A DNA stretch of 64,000 bases from Zoroaster sp. YZ-2022 (taxonomy: Eukaryota > Echinodermata > Asteroidea > Forcipulatida > Zoroasteridae): the NCBI GenBank assembly GCA_029582265.1, contig CM055826.1, positions 37,208,127-37,272,126 on the forward strand, written 5' to 3'. Positions 33,781 through 45,492 of the stretch are shown here, piece after piece (position 1 is the first letter of the stretch; each line of letters opens with the position of its first letter). Made by a program: the position numbers and the translations under genes. Below the pieces are notes generated by a model, which worked only from the letters and a program-made list of their open reading frames with translations, was not told the DNA's origin and did no database searches.

Positions 33781-34560
33781 GTTCTTAAAAATGGGAATTT
33801 CATAGCCGTCTCCAGCAGATCGCTGGTTTTCTTTTGGATCCATTCATGTATAATTATATCGAGGGCTTAAAACCAGAACTGGGTATGTCCACCTTTGCCT
33901 AAAATGTGTTATGAGGAGTTTCTGATTTTTCAGAAATATTCTAACTTTTAAACTCTTTTTTTCTTCAAAATGCCGATTTTGGACATGACCAGTTCTGGTT
34001 TTGAGCCCTCGATATTACGGTTACCAGTGAGGACTTTTTCAGCAATAAAACCTTTTAAACAAAATGGCATTATAAAAACCCAGTTGAGGTAGAAAATCAC
34101 ATCATTATACTAATCGATAAATCACACAAGCAACGGAACTGCGGCCATGGAGCAGCGAAATTCCCTGAAATTTTAGACAAAGTTCGCTTTCAACGTTATT
34201 GGACCAAGATGTGCATGAAGTGGATATAGGTGGGTATTTTATGACGTCACAAGTAGAAGATAAGCGTTTAAAGATAATTATATCACCCATGTTTGGCTAA
34301 GACGACCCGAAAAAATAGAATCTATAAAGCGAATGGATTTTGAAAGATAATATCGTTGTTAAACGGGGAAAAAACAGAAATTATGAAATTCGGATGTCGG
34401 AAACTGTAGATAAAAGCAATATTTCAAACGCTCTTGATTCAGATTGACAGCCGCGCTGGCTAATCGTAAGACTATCCACACCCTCGGCCTGTTACATGCA
34501 ATCAATTGTGTGGTCACGTGCAACCAGAGGATTAACATTTTTTTATTTTTATTTTACTGG
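33778..34560. other. Intergenic sequence
   Basis: A diverged inverted repeat pairs gaccagttctggttttgagc (33986-34005) with gcttaaaaccagaactggg (33866-33884). No gene seen. Confidence 0.4.
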
Positions 34561-34566
34561 TACTAA

Positions 34567-34686
34567 TCGTGGGGTGCAATGGTCGAGCGGTTTAGTGCAT
34601 CGGATTTGTGTTCTGATGGCTGAGTCGTCAGAGTGTGTGGGTTCGAATCCTTGCCGCGACCATGGTGCTTGTGTCTTTGAGCAAGA
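34567..34686 (+). mobile_element. tRNA-derived SINE head, copy S6, joined to another repeat
   Basis: A complete head (gtgcaatggtcgagcggttt to gtgggttcgaatccttgccg) is followed by only the first ~25 bp of the body. It is then joined to a different repeat starting gggccgaattgaacccagtc. Confidence 0.7.
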
Positions 34687-34800
34687 GGGCCGAATTGAAC
34701 CCAGTCACTGGGGATGTACAAGCCAGTACATGCTTAGTGCCGGTCCCAAGCCCGGATAAATGGGAGTGTTGCGTCAGGAAGGGCATCTGAAAGCTAAATG
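34687..34800 (+). repeat. Conserved dispersed repeat segment
   Basis: The stretch with ggtcccaagcccggataaat and gcgtcaggaagggcatctga resembles a short repeat motif I recall from many animal genomes. I cannot name its element class from memory with certainty. Confidence 0.35.
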
Positions 34801-34970
34801 TTTACAAAGGTGATACTTGTACTGATCGCCCTAAGAAATATTTCCGACTGAAATGCTGTCATCTTCGAGAAAATTGTATATGAAGACCTCCACAAACGCA
34901 ACAGCTGATTTTGATTGCAACAATCGAAATTAACACAATACATCAGCGACATTTGGCGACCACTACTACG

Positions 34971-35082
34971 GACTGAAGGATCTTCTATATCCGAAGTCCA
35001 TAACCCACCCCAGACTGAGGGATCTCCTATATCCTAAGTCCATAACCCACCCCAGACTGAGGGATCTCCTATATCCTAAGTC
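34971..35082. repeat. 42-bp tandem repeat, about 2.6 copies
   Basis: The unit gactgagggatctcctatat followed by cctaagtccataacccacccca repeats at 34971, 35013 and 35055. Confidence 0.85.
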
Positions 35083-35280
35083 AACCACCCTCCATCCCCC
35101 TGTGCTTGTCAACAACTGATTCAGTTCAGTGAGCACACTCCTCTCCCGCAACCCCTAGGATCCTAGTCTCAACAGTTCCCGCCTGCGCGCCTCAACGAAC
35201 TAATCCTCCAGCATCCATTCAGGGGATGATCCTCCAGCAGTCTACTTAAGCAGCAGCATTTTCCAGAGTCCGGCATTCTC

Positions 35281-35396
35281 CTGAGGACGATCAGAGCATA
35301 CTGATCGAAACGTCGAGTTGTACCTCCAGTTCTTTTCAGAACTAATTACTACTCAATTGAGATTCCACATGGTGTCACCGGAATTAGTCTTACTTA
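35281..35396 (+). mobile_element. Short hammerhead-motif element, copy H2
   Basis: The copy contains ctgaggacgatcagagcata, then ctgatcgaaacgtcgag, the hairpin gttcttttcagaac and the end ggaattagtcttactta. It matches copy H1 almost throughout. A direct target duplication was not recognised here. Confidence 0.6.
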
Positions 35397-36095
35397 TCAT
35401 CCTCACCATGCAAAGCTACAAGTTTTACCTAACACAATACGAACATGCACAATATAACTAATAAAACAGAAACCATTATTCGCTGTTTTCTCGAAAAAGT
35501 AAACACCGATTTTGATGAAATTTTCAAAGGTTCAGTAGTTTTTATGATGTGTATTTTGAAAACTAGATGATTGGAATGAATGCATTCTTCAAAAAGCCAA
35601 TGATGTATCATACTTTTTTTTAAATTTAAAATTTTTTTTTTTATATATAAAGTGCAAAAGTGAACAGAAGCCACATCGGATAATAACTACAAAAGTTAAT
35701 AAGCTGATAAAGACAGCAATCCCTACAAAAGGAACACCAATGTGCCAATCACATGGTTCACTGCCACTCATAACTTAAACTGCAAATTCACAGATCATGA
35801 GACAAATAACATAACAATAAATTATAAGGTGAACATAAAAGTGTCAGAAAGAGCTGACATCCATAACAGAGATGTAAGTGGCCACATGCAGTTGACGAAG
35901 AAAGATGACAGACGAGGCTGTGCTGTTTTAACCTTTGAGAGACTAAGGGTCATTTAAGGGTCATTGATAATTCTGAGCGATTATACACGCTCTATTTGAA
36001 TCGAAATATAAAATAAACAACCAACTTACATTGTATGAACAACTTAAGTATATTACATTGTGCTGTTCATAAGAAAATAGTGATAATGCATACAT
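35397..36095. other. Intergenic sequence
   Basis: No gene or repeat recognised apart from poly(T)/poly(A) tracts at about 35610-35642. Confidence 0.4.
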
Positions 36096-36097
36096 GT

Positions 36098-37408
36098 GGA
36101 GTGCCATGGTCGAGCGGTTTAGTGCATCGGATTTGTGTTCTGATGGCTGAGTCGTCAGAATGTGGGTTCGAATCCCAACCGCGACCGGGGTACTTGTGTC
36201 CTCGAGCAAGACACTATACCATAATTGCTTCTCTCCACCCAGGGATAAATGGGTACCTGTGAGGGCAGAGTTGGTTGTTGTGTTTGATTAGCCCTATATG
36301 CGCTGTAATGGCAGCAATTGAGCTGTATACTTCCCAGGGAGCTGAGATGATTTCAGGAATGATTTATGAGCCTGATGAGCAAGGGTAATGTAGTGAAACC
36401 CAGGCTGTGGTATCACAGCTGAAGAGGGGGGTTGGTCACCAAATTATTTGGGACGAGTGTGTTATGTTCATACACGTCACACGAATTTACAAAGAAAGCA
36501 ATTGAAGATCTGATTTAAATCTCATCAAATTGTCATTGGAGAATTTATTGAAGATCACAGTTCAAATCAGGTCTATCAAAGTAACGTCACGATCAAAAAC
36601 AATCCAGCACAGATATAATCAGCATGGAAGTAATCAGCACAAGAACAATCCACGAAAAACAGTTCACGAAAATAATTTGTATGAAATCCACACGAGAACA
36701 GTACACGAACAGTTCACGAACAGTTCAAAATAATCCCACGAGACAATCCCAAGAAGTAATCCTTATAAAATAATCCTCGTCAATAAATAATCCTCCACCA
36801 TAAATAATCCTCCACCATAAATAATAATCCCTAGGTGCGATGGTAATCACTTTGTCACAGGTCCCGGAAATAGCCTATGGATAGCTTAGGGAAAAGCCAT
36901 GTCGCATGCAATGACACAACATGGAAGAAATATACAATATGGGCATACAAATCCCGCAAAACTTTCTTTCCGTTCTTCCTCAACAACAAAAAGACAGAGT
37001 TCCGTCCCGCTCTCGCAGAGTGTGTGGACACAACACCAAAATAATTATCACTACGCCTACCAAATGATGGAGATAATAAACTAAATATAAAGTAATATAC
37101 ATGTAAATGACACCGTATATTTGTATAAAAGTGACATGTATTATATTTATATAGAAATGTAAGTATTACTTGGTAATAAACAATATTATGAAAACAGGGA
37201 TCTGCTTTCATCGAGAATGGATTTGAGGTCAAACTCCCAACTGCGTGAAGGTCCAAACTTACACATAAATGTCATATGCAAATGCACATACGAAGCTAAA
37301 AATAGAATGTGTATCCAGGGACAGCGTAAAGGCGCATTCTCCACAGTATTAAATAATATAATGCGCCTTGAGCACCAGTTTGGTGGATACGTGCGCTATA
37401 TAAGTCCA

Positions 37409-37452
<44 letters not shown>
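36098..37452 (+). mobile_element. tRNA-derived SINE, copy S7, split by a ~960-bp insertion
   Basis: The head (gccatggtcgagcggtttag to gggttcgaatcccaaccgcg) and body run from 36098 to 36392. The tail (aatgcgccttgagcaccagt to the (ATT)n ending at 37452) resumes at about 37352. The inserted DNA at 36393-37351 starts gtagtgaaacccaggctgtg and holds tandem aataatcc motifs (36730-36835). Its class is unknown. A short motif, cactttgtcacagg, recurs at about 51570. Confidence 0.7.
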
Positions 37453-37453
<1 letters not shown>

Positions 37454-37459
37454 GTGTTG

Positions 37460-38639
37460 TATTAACTTGTATGTGGAATACCACATATGGGCCTATATAA
37501 TAAATATTTCTATGAAATAGACCATTAATAACAGTGTAAACAATAAAGTATGCCTATTGGAGAATATATTTGCCCTTTGTCCATTTTTTCTGCGTCCGTT
37601 TGTACAATTAAAAAATTAAATTCTAAATTTAGGGGGGGCGCTGCGCTCCTCCCATTCCTCCTTATTAACATAAAATCTGTGACGTATACCTGGGAGATTT
37701 TAGCACTAGCCCGTGTTTACATGGCACTCTGTGTCATGCTATACTATTATTGAAGTTTCACGAAGTTTTTAATGTCAACAGTCTTTACTTATCTTCACCA
37801 TGCAAAGCAACAAGTCTTACTTAGGTACATGTTTATTACATAAGTCGTGTGTACACACGTTGCTAGCAGTTCATGACTGTTTTATTACCGAGTGGCAACA
37901 ATGATGGCCAACAATAATGGGTTAAAAAGGCAAGCTAGCAAACAATGAAAACCTTTGTTTGCTTTGTTCTTTGTCCAGGTGTACGTCACGAATAGCGCCA
38001 CCTCGCGTCGTGAAAAATTTGAAACTATTTTTTTTTAAATTTATTTAAAATATAAAAAATCCACTCAAGATACAAAACAAACTTAAAATTGTTTTTTATT
38101 CATATCAAATGATAAAATAATAATGAGACAAAAACACACTTCATATAGACCCTTTAATTTGTATCTATTAAGCATCCAAGAATAAATTATTTCTAGGGAA
38201 GATTAATACCATCATCGGTAATGGAAAGTAGTCATGTACGTTTTACATTAAAATTCGTTCATTTTGTTACTTTTAATAGCAATCCTATACCCTACATATA
38301 AAGGCAATTGTGGTGCTAATTTCGCCGATCCAACCCTGACAAGAAAATTGACAACCATTGCAAACAGTGTGATTAAATTGAAATGCTGTGAATGAGAAAC
38401 AGTGCATGAAATGACCGCTCTATTGTTCAAACTTGGAACGATACAAACAACACAAGTGTTACAAAACTTTACGTTGTTTTCAAAACCAGGCAAATTATTT
38501 TGGAGCATTGCATAATTTATGGCATAAATAATTGTGGACAATGGACGGAAATAATTGCAAGGCCTCACGGTGAGATCAGCTGCAAGTACAAGTATAGGTT
38601 TTCCGGCCAATTTCAACTTTTTTTGTCACTCAATTTAAT
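37460..38639. other. Intergenic sequence
   Basis: No gene recognised. A 122-codon minus-strand frame at 38248-38616 has no recognisable domain, and I do not call it. Confidence 0.4.
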
Positions 38640-38817
38640 ACCAGACTCATTAAATTTGATATGAAAATAAATGCTTCTTTAAATCATCATTCTTCAAAGA
38701 AAAAGTTTTGAAATTGGCTGGGGGAAAGAAAAAAACAACAACAACAACAACAACAACAACACTTTTAAAAGTTCGGTCAGTGACAATTTAATTTTTTTTT
38801 TATTTATTCATTTATTT

Positions 38818-38992
38818 ATTTTGCCAACCTGTGAAATTATGTGCTGTATGTAGACGCGGTTATTGGAACCAGACCAAAAGAAGACTAAATATGCGAACGC
38901 GCGGGTTTGAAGGAACGCGCGGGTTTGAAGGAACGCGCGGGTTTGAAGCAACGCGCGCGCGCGGCGACCACCAGAAGCCGGAGACTTTTTTT
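38818..38992 (+). mobile_element. MITE family A copy 4 (partial) with acgcgcgggtttgaag repeats
   Basis: The copy retains gacgcggttattggaaccag and the right end gaccaccagaagccggagac. The middle is replaced by four tandem units of acgcgcgggtttgaag (about 38898-38958). Confidence 0.6.
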
Positions 38993-39556
38993 TGCCATAT
39001 GCTAATGATATTTGCATATTCATGAGTATATCAGTGATGTCACAGCGGGGTTATATGCAACATCATGGTTGGTTTGTGTATAAAACTTGATTGAAATCTT
39101 CTCACAAGTCAGTCCTATGAATTTTGTGTTTTGACTTGTGCTTAACCACTGGTTTTTGAGAGCAAGATTTTGGGTTTTCATTTTGACCACTTCCATTGCT
39201 TCAGTGACACCAAGTTGCTGTTGTGATCTCACATAACAGCGCCCTCAGGTGTCAATGAAAAGCACTAACAATTAAAAACATTTTAATAGTACACTCATCA
39301 ATCTTTACATTATGCCAATCAATAGAATTTCAATTAGTCTAAACTGACCAGAGGCATGGATATTTGCAAAAATATGTTTCTTCATTAAAAATCCATTAAA
39401 TAGACCCTTTCAGTAACACTTCAGGTTTTAAAGTGTACAAACACCAGTGTTAACCGTTTTCCCTGATATATCGAAAATAAATAAAGTATTACAAAACATA
39501 TATTGTTAATGTACTGTATCAGAATATAAACTTATTTAAATGTGAAAATATTAAAA

Positions 39557-40825
39557 TTACGAAGACCAATGAAAGTTCAAATTAATCAGTTCTTTTAGAG
39601 ACTTATTGTAAGGACGATAGTATTCACGAAGTTTATCCAATGTTTGTTTGTTTACATCCGGGTGAGGGCGCCCTTTCGCCGGCTTCATACAATTATTAGG
39701 TATTGGTTTATTGAGGCAAAAAAATCCCTTGTTCACGTCATAGTAGAAGTGGTCTGGAGTGAAGTAATCCCTGATGCCTAAAAAATGTTCGACTTGTTTA
39801 ACAGCCGGATAGGGATTATTGATAAAATCTTCTCCATCTATTGCAAGAATTTGTTCTTTTTTAAAATACTTCAGGTATCTCTGTATATCTTTAACGTAGA
39901 CCCCTTTGGATATGAGTTGATTTGATGATCTAATTTCCCCGTCTGCGTTTATAACTGACTTCTCAAAGGTATCAGCGATGAAGTAGCCGGGACTCGTACT
40001 ACAACCTTTGGTTGATGTGACCAGCTTCTGGTCGGTTGAGTACTTTGAGGTCAGTTGTTGGCAATTTTTGGCAAATGTGACCTTCATGTGTACGAAGTCA
40101 GACACAGCTCGCTCAATAGGGTCCCGCATGATGATGATGAGTTTGACGTTCGGTAACGTTTTCTTTATCAATGGCGGGACCTTCGGGTAAGACGAGTAAG
40201 CCGGAGTTTTCTCCATCGAGACCTGCCCTGGCGTCGAGTAAATCATCTGCCTTCTGTAATATTCCAATCCTTTCTTGAACTCCGTGTTAGAGGTAAAGAA
40301 CTTTAACTCTTTCTGGGTAAAAGCGATGTCCGGATGATAACTGATGAAATTCCGTAAAGTGGTGGTTCCACCCTTTTTTACACCAAATATCATGGCGTCG
40401 GGAAGTCTTTGTTCACAACCTCTTTCTCTGAGCTCTGCGTGTGTCAATGTCTTTATAATACCTTGGTTGACGTCGACGTATCGGTAACAACAAGTGTCGC
40501 ACTGCTCCTTGATTAATACAGTTTTGTTGTTCAGTGAAAGACTGCTGACTTGTCTTTGTTTTTCCCCATCATCTTGTGATGGAAACAAATCATTATCATA
40601 TAACCGCTCAAATACAGAGCCATTTATTGACACCATCTGCTGTCCGTTTACATCGCCCTCTACAGGCAGTTTATCTACCCTCGACTGGTACCCGTCGCCT
40701 GGCCCCTGTTTTCCTCCATACATCATCAATGCAAATGTTACCACTAATACCACCAAACTGGAAAGTACAGCCTTCCGAGTCCGACAGCTAAGTGATAGGC
40801 ATATTCCAGTGGTTTCCATGGTCAT
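39557..40825 (-). CDS. Heparan sulfate glucosamine 3-O-sulfotransferase-like protein, paralogue 2
   Basis: The predicted 422-residue Golgi type II sulfotransferase is intact. The anchor lies at about residues 18-36 and a short stem runs to about 105. The Cys motif CDTCCYRY is at 109-116, the 5'-PAPS loop GVKKGGTTT at 148-156, the presumed catalytic Glu E173 in QKELKFF, and the 3'-PAPS strand KLIIIMRDPIERAVSDF at 228-244. The C-terminus has AKGRPHP and ends LNFHWSS. It lacks the lysine-rich stem repeat of paralogue 1. The stop is in the same sequence context as in the other copies (taattttacg on the plus strand just after it). The start at 40825 is shared with paralogue 3 (MTM). A second in-frame ATG two codons later is an alternative. 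No frameshift or stop is present. Confidence 0.88.
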   Translation of the reverse strand: MTMETTGICLSLSCRTRKAVLSSLVVLVVTFALMMYGGKQGPGDGYQSRVDKLPVEGDVNGQQMVSINGSVFERLYDNDLFPSQDDGEKQRQVSSLSLNNKTVLIKEQCDTCCYRYVDVNQGIIKTLTHAELRERGCEQRLPDAMIFGVKKGGTTTLRNFISYHPDIAFTQKELKFFTSNTEFKKGLEYYRRQMIYSTPGQVSMEKTPAYSSYPKVPPLIKKTLPNVKLIIIMRDPIERAVSDFVHMKVTFAKNCQQLTSKYSTDQKLVTSTKGCSTSPGYFIADTFEKSVINADGEIRSSNQLISKGVYVKDIQRYLKYFKKEQILAIDGEDFINNPYPAVKQVEHFLGIRDYFTPDHFYYDVNKGFFCLNKPIPNNCMKPAKGRPHPDVNKQTLDKLREYYRPYNKSLKELINLNFHWSS

Positions 40826-41164
40826 AGAGACTGTCTAGTTGCCGCCTCCTCGATATAACGAAAATCATATGTAGAAAAGAACAGCCCTCTAACATTCTAT
40901 CATGAATGCGCCGATGTAACTTTGCTGCATTACTCACTCACTCACTGAACATGTTTTAAAGTTCGGTTTGCAGAATTCTCAGCTGAATAATTGTCCTGAA
41001 GATGGTATCTACCGAAACCTTGGAAGTCCTGCTATGAGTCACTTACTACCGACTCGACATGGATAGCGCCATCTGTAGGCCAACATATCCCGTATCTGAA
41101 GGCTCTCCTGTCAGAAATGGATAAAATAGTTATGTTAGAGACAACGGAATACATCAGAATACGG

Positions 41165-41250
41165 CAGTGCCGTTTTGGTTATTTCGGGAACCGGATAGCA
41201 AAAAATTGGAATTTTCGGATACCCGGGTACCCGTAACCAATTTTGTAAAA
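41165..41250 (-). repeat. Dispersed repeat family C, fragment
   Basis: Inverted fragment with ttcggatacccgggtacccg and ggaaccggatag, matching the right end of family C copy 1. Confidence 0.45.
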
Positions 41251-41729
41251 ACACATAATACTAAAAACTAAAAAAGTATGGATGTATTTTTACAGACATT
41301 TTACCAAATATCTGTATAAAATAACCAATATGAACACAAGTTTCTCTTGTTTTATTAGAGTCATAATACACTCGAAAAAACGAAGTACTGAATATAGCAC
41401 CTCGAGTGCAGTCACTATACAAGCTCCTAAAAAGTGCTAAAATTAGCGCTTGAGGTGCTATATTCAGCACTTTGTTTTTAGAGTGCATACACAAAGTACA
41501 CTCGAAGTGCTGAATATAATAATAATAATAATAATAATAATTATTAATTTATATTGCGCAGATTCCATAAAAAATGTTCAAATGCGCATTACAATAAGCA
41601 AAGTAAAACTTAATAGGTAAAACTAATTAGACACCAACCACTAAAAAACAAAACAAACAATTACATTAAAAACCAAGTACCACCTTCATAAAAATTCAAT
41701 CATAACACAAAATAACCCAAAAGGGAGTC

Positions 41730-43154
41730 TTAAAATGCAGTCTTAAAAAGAAATGTTTTAAGTTTACTCTTAAAAATGGCAAGTGACTGAGCTGTCTGAA
41801 TTTCAAGTGGCAATTGGTTCCACAAGTGGGGTGCCGCTGAAGAAAATGCCCTGTCCCCAGTTGTTTTCTGCATTTTTCCTTTTGGATAACTTAATTGCAC
41901 CTTTGTGTTTGACCGTAATGAATAGTGAGAATGGGTTTTAATACTTAACAAATCAGTGATATACCTAGGTGCTAAATTATGAAGAGCCTTAAATGTCAAT
42001 AGTAATATTTTAAACTGAATACGAAAATAAATTGGTAACCAATGCAGCTGACGAAGTATTGGTGTAATGTGGCTCCGTCGTGACGCACCATACACAATTC
42101 TGGCTGCCGTATTTTGAACTCTTTGTAATTTGATTAATTGTGAATCTGGGAGACCATAAAATAAACTATTGCAATAGTCAAGGCGACTAGTTATAAATGC
42201 GTGAATTAAGATAACTAGAGCATCCCTAGAAAGATATTTACTGATTTTTCTGATGTTATGAATATGATAGAATGATGCAGAACATGTACTAGTAATGTGC
42301 TTATCCATGCATAACCTTGAATCGAACCAGGACCCCAAATTACGCACATGCATTGATGATGAAATGGTAGCATCTCCCACTCTTATATTTGATATAGTAA
42401 GTTTAGATAATTGCTGTTGAGTACCAATAACAAGAAATTCTGTTTTTGCATCATTTATCATGAGTTTATCCTGCAACATCCATTGCCGTATGTCATGGAT
42501 ACAGTTCTCCATGGCAGTCACAGCTTGCTTCTGATTGAACATACTACAAGGCTTAAACGATAAATATAATTGGGTATCATCAGCATAGCAGTGAATATTT
42601 GGAAGATGATGCTCAACTATGTCAAACAACTTAGATGAATATATAATGAACAGCAATGGTCCCAAACATGATCCCTGCGGGACTCCACACTTAAGATCAA
42701 ACCTATCAGACAGGGTCCCTTGCATTGAAACACGTTGTTTTCTCCCAGTTAAATATGAGCCAAACCAATCTAGTGCTTTACCCAAAATCCCCACCTTAGA
42801 CTGAAGCCGATTCAATAAAATCGTATAATCAACAGTGTCAAAGGCAGCACTAAGATCCAAAAGTACTAACAAAGTAACATGTTGAGAATTCATTTTCATC
42901 AAAATATCATTTTTCACTTTTAACAGGGCTGTCTCCGTACTGTGATTTTTTCTATAGGCTGATTGTAACTGAGGATACAATGAATTGACAGTCATGTGTT
43001 TATGAACTTGTTCAAATACTGCCCTTTCAGTTAGCTTGGATATATACTGGAGATTACTGATTGGACGATAATTCTTAAAAACAGCTGGATCTAAAATGTT
43101 CTTTTTTAAGTAATGGAAAAATGAGGGCTTCCTTCCAATCGGTTGGAAATTCAC
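41730..43154 (-). pseudogene. L2-like LINE reverse transcriptase
   Basis: The 474-codon frame includes NYRPISNLQYISKLTERAVF, LLVLLDLSAAFDTVDY, CGVPQGSCLGPLLFIIY and the catalytic CYADDTQLYLSF. The post-polymerase part ends with the typical LWNQLPLEIQTAQSLAIFKS. All polymerase motifs are present. The N-terminal part lies in an overlapping frame (shift near 43075-43154), so the element cannot make a full protein. Confidence 0.85.
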
Positions 43155-44193
43155 CCAACTCTAAAGATAAATTAATGATCCTAGTGAGAACAGGCAATAA
43201 ATTGTCCAAACAACCTAAAACAAGCTGAGTAGGCATAGGGTCTAATGGGCATGACTTCTTAGAACCTTTAGTAATGAGAGTTTTAACATCATGCTCAGTG
43301 AGTGGAGAAAAGCACTCAAGCAGAACAGTTGGCCTAATCTCCTCAGCTTCACATAATTCACCATTTTCAGCAGCAGGGAGTAGGTTATCAATTTTCGAAT
43401 GAATATCGGTTATCTTCTGAATGAAGAAGCTACCCATGTCATTTACTAAATTTTGATTAGTAATTGAATCAGGCAGCACTGTTTTAGTGTGTGGTTTTAA
43501 CAATTTGTTCACAGCGTTAAACAATTTCTTTGAATTACAACTATTCTCACTTATCAAATTAGTATAAAAGTTTTTACGTGCTTTACTCATGAGGTAATTG
43601 GTGTGATTTTTCTGTGTCTTATAGTTCATTAAATCCATTTCACTACCAGTATACCTCCATATCCTCTCTAACTTCCTACGTAATTTTTTGGAAGCTTTGA
43701 TTTCAGCACTAAACCAAGGTATGAGAGGTCTGACAGTGACAGTTCTAGTTTGAAGCGGGGCATGGCGATTTAACACATCTGCAAGAGTTTTGTTATAACA
43801 ACGAGCAAGTTCATCCAAGTTTACAGGTGAATTTAAACAAAGATTTGTATTAGCCACATCATTCTTAAAAGACTCAATATCAATCGATTTGATTTTCCTA
43901 AATGTAACATGTTCAACAGGCAGTGTGGGTTTAGCCCTTTTCAAGTTACAAAGAACAGAAAAATGGTCTGAGAACAAATAATCAGTGGTGGGTAAACCGT
44001 CCAATAAGTCGTCGCACTGACGCGTGATGATCAGATCTAATATATGACCTCTCTCGTGTGTTGGTTGATTGACATGTTGATGAAGTCCCATCGATTCAAG
44101 AATTTCCAACAGACGCAATGCATCATGGTTTTCGGCAACATCCATGTGAATATTAAAGTCTCCAGTAACAAGAAGTGGTTCTGGTGATAACAC
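43075..44193 (-). pseudogene. L2-like LINE, end of endonuclease and linker
   Basis: The 372-codon frame starts with LLVTGDFNIHMD (endonuclease Asp/Asn motif) and contains DLIITR and TDYLFSDHFSVLC, the last catalytic SDH. It then runs through a basic linker to PLDPMPTQLVLGCL, the entry to the reverse transcriptase. It is out of frame with both neighbours. Confidence 0.8.
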
Positions 44194-44222
44194 AATTGAT
44201 TCTAAATAAGTAGTGAATTCGG

Positions 44223-44513
44223 TTAAAAATAAACTAGTACTGTAGTGATCGGATAATTAGAAGAATACGGTGGCCTGTAAATTATTACAAGCCTAAATGC
44301 ATAGTTCCCGTGCTTGATAATCCATTCAGAATGTTCAAATGATCTAAGTTGTTCAAAATCAGTAACTTCATTGATGCGCATGTTGTCCCTTAGAAGTACA
44401 GCTGTACCACCTCCAATACGCCCAATACGTGGGTGATCCTGAAGCTGAAAACCAGGTGGAGTGATTTCAACTTTGTGGGCCGTATCCATTTCAGTAAGCC
44501 AAGTTTCAGTCAA
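44223..44513 (-). pseudogene. L2-like LINE, N-terminal endonuclease fragment
   Basis: The frame begins at the catalytic Glu motif TETWL and continues through RIGRIGGGTAVLLRD and LVIIYRPPYSS. The sequence just upstream still reads in frame (ADIFALTETWL) to about 44550, where the LINE is truncated. Confidence 0.78.
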
Positions 44514-44689
44514 AGCAAATATGTCAGCACCGCAAGTTGTTACATAATCAACAAAATATAGACCTCAAGTGCTAATTTTAGCACTTTTTAGGAGATTGTA
44601 TAGTGACTGCACTTGAGGTGCTATATTCAGTACTTCGTTTTTTAGAGTGTAAAAGTGGACTTACTGTAATAATTTTCCGTCTCTATATA

Positions 44690-45492
44690 TACTACTGGAA
44701 TAAAGTAACTGTGCATCATTTGAAGTTATGCTATTTTTTAATGAAAAAAGATAATACAATGATTTGTGGTGTTCTGTTAAATCACTGTTTAACTGTTAAC
44801 AGGATAATCTCGAAATCTGTATGCTTGGACACTAGGCTTCGTGACACGTCCTTGAAGAGATGTGGTGTCAAAAGTCAGTTCACAAACTCAGTATCGTGTG
44901 TGTCCACCATTGGCGTTGATGCAGGCTTGACAACGACGACGCATAGACGACACTAAGCGATTGAAGAAAGCTTGGGGAATGTTGTTCCATGTCTGAACCA
45001 ACGCTTGTCCCAATTCAGCTGTTGTGACAGATTTCCTGAGACAGCAGAACATTCCGGTACTCCCCTGGCCAGCTGTTTCTCCGGACCTGTCCCCTATCGA
45101 GCACGCTTGGGATGAAATGGAGCGACGTTTAAGTCAAGCCCAGAATCAGCCATTGACGTTAGCTGAATTGGGACAAGCGTTGGTTCAGACATGGAGCAAC
45201 ATTCCCCAAGCTTTCTTCAATCGCTTAGTGTCGTCTATGCGTCGTCGTTGTCAAGCCTGCATCAACGCCAATGGTGGACACACACGATACTGAGTTTGTG
45301 AACTGACTTTTGACACCACATCTCTTCAAGGACGTGTCACGAAGCCTAGTGTCCAAGCATACAGATTTCGAGATTATCCTGTTAACAGTTAAACAGTGAT
45401 TTAACAGAACACCACAAATCATTGTATTATCTTTTTTCATTAAAAAATAGCATAACTTCAAATGATGCACAGTTACTTTATTCCAGTAGTAT
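44690..45492. mobile_element. Fold-back Tc1-type element (inverted duplication of its 3' end)
   Basis: The ends are tactactggaataaagtaac and its exact inverse. The inverted match extends inward to about 45020 on the left and 45160 on the right, so both arms are ~330 bp and carry the same end of a transposase gene. A TA flanks each side. A paralogous empty site (cgccactatattaaaaacga, about 45752-45771) confirms the TA target duplication. Confidence 0.78.
45024..45293 (+). pseudogene. Tc1/mariner transposase, C-terminal fragment
   Basis: Tc1-type transposases cut and paste DNA with a DDE catalytic triad. This 89-codon frame has FLRQQNIPVLPWPAVSPDLS followed by PIEHAWDEMERRL, the region of the third catalytic acidic residue (the E of PIEH). 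It ends at a TGA near the element end. The DNA-binding domain and the first two Asp are missing, being replaced by an inverted copy of the same end. It cannot be active. Confidence 0.8.

Larger units (their letters stand above)
38640..41150. repeat. Segmental duplication block containing sulfotransferase paralogue 2
   Basis: The flanks of the gene match those of paralogue 3: 38640-38715 with 57290-57345, 39028-39556 with 58362-59417 (after removing two insertions), and 40826-41150 with 60654-60960. The 3' flank begins tcagtgatgtcacagcgggg. The match continues through the coding region, so gene and flanks were copied together. Confidence 0.82.
41519..44562 (-). mobile_element. L2-like (CR1 superfamily) LINE, 5'-truncated and frameshifted
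   Basis: The ~3.04-kb minus-strand element starts in the endonuclease domain and ends in gcgcaatataaattaataat followed by (ATT)n. It lies in a palindromic repeat, with atata beside both ends as a likely target duplication. Three frames hold the protein, so it is not intact. Confidence 0.82.

Noticed and set aside
38248..38616. 122-codon minus-strand frame as a gene
   Set aside because: No recognisable domain, no splice or promoter context, and its length is within chance for AT-rich DNA of this size.
38898..38958. Possible CRISPR-like array of four short repeats
   Set aside because: The units are contiguous tandem repeats without spacers, inside a MITE, in eukaryotic DNA.
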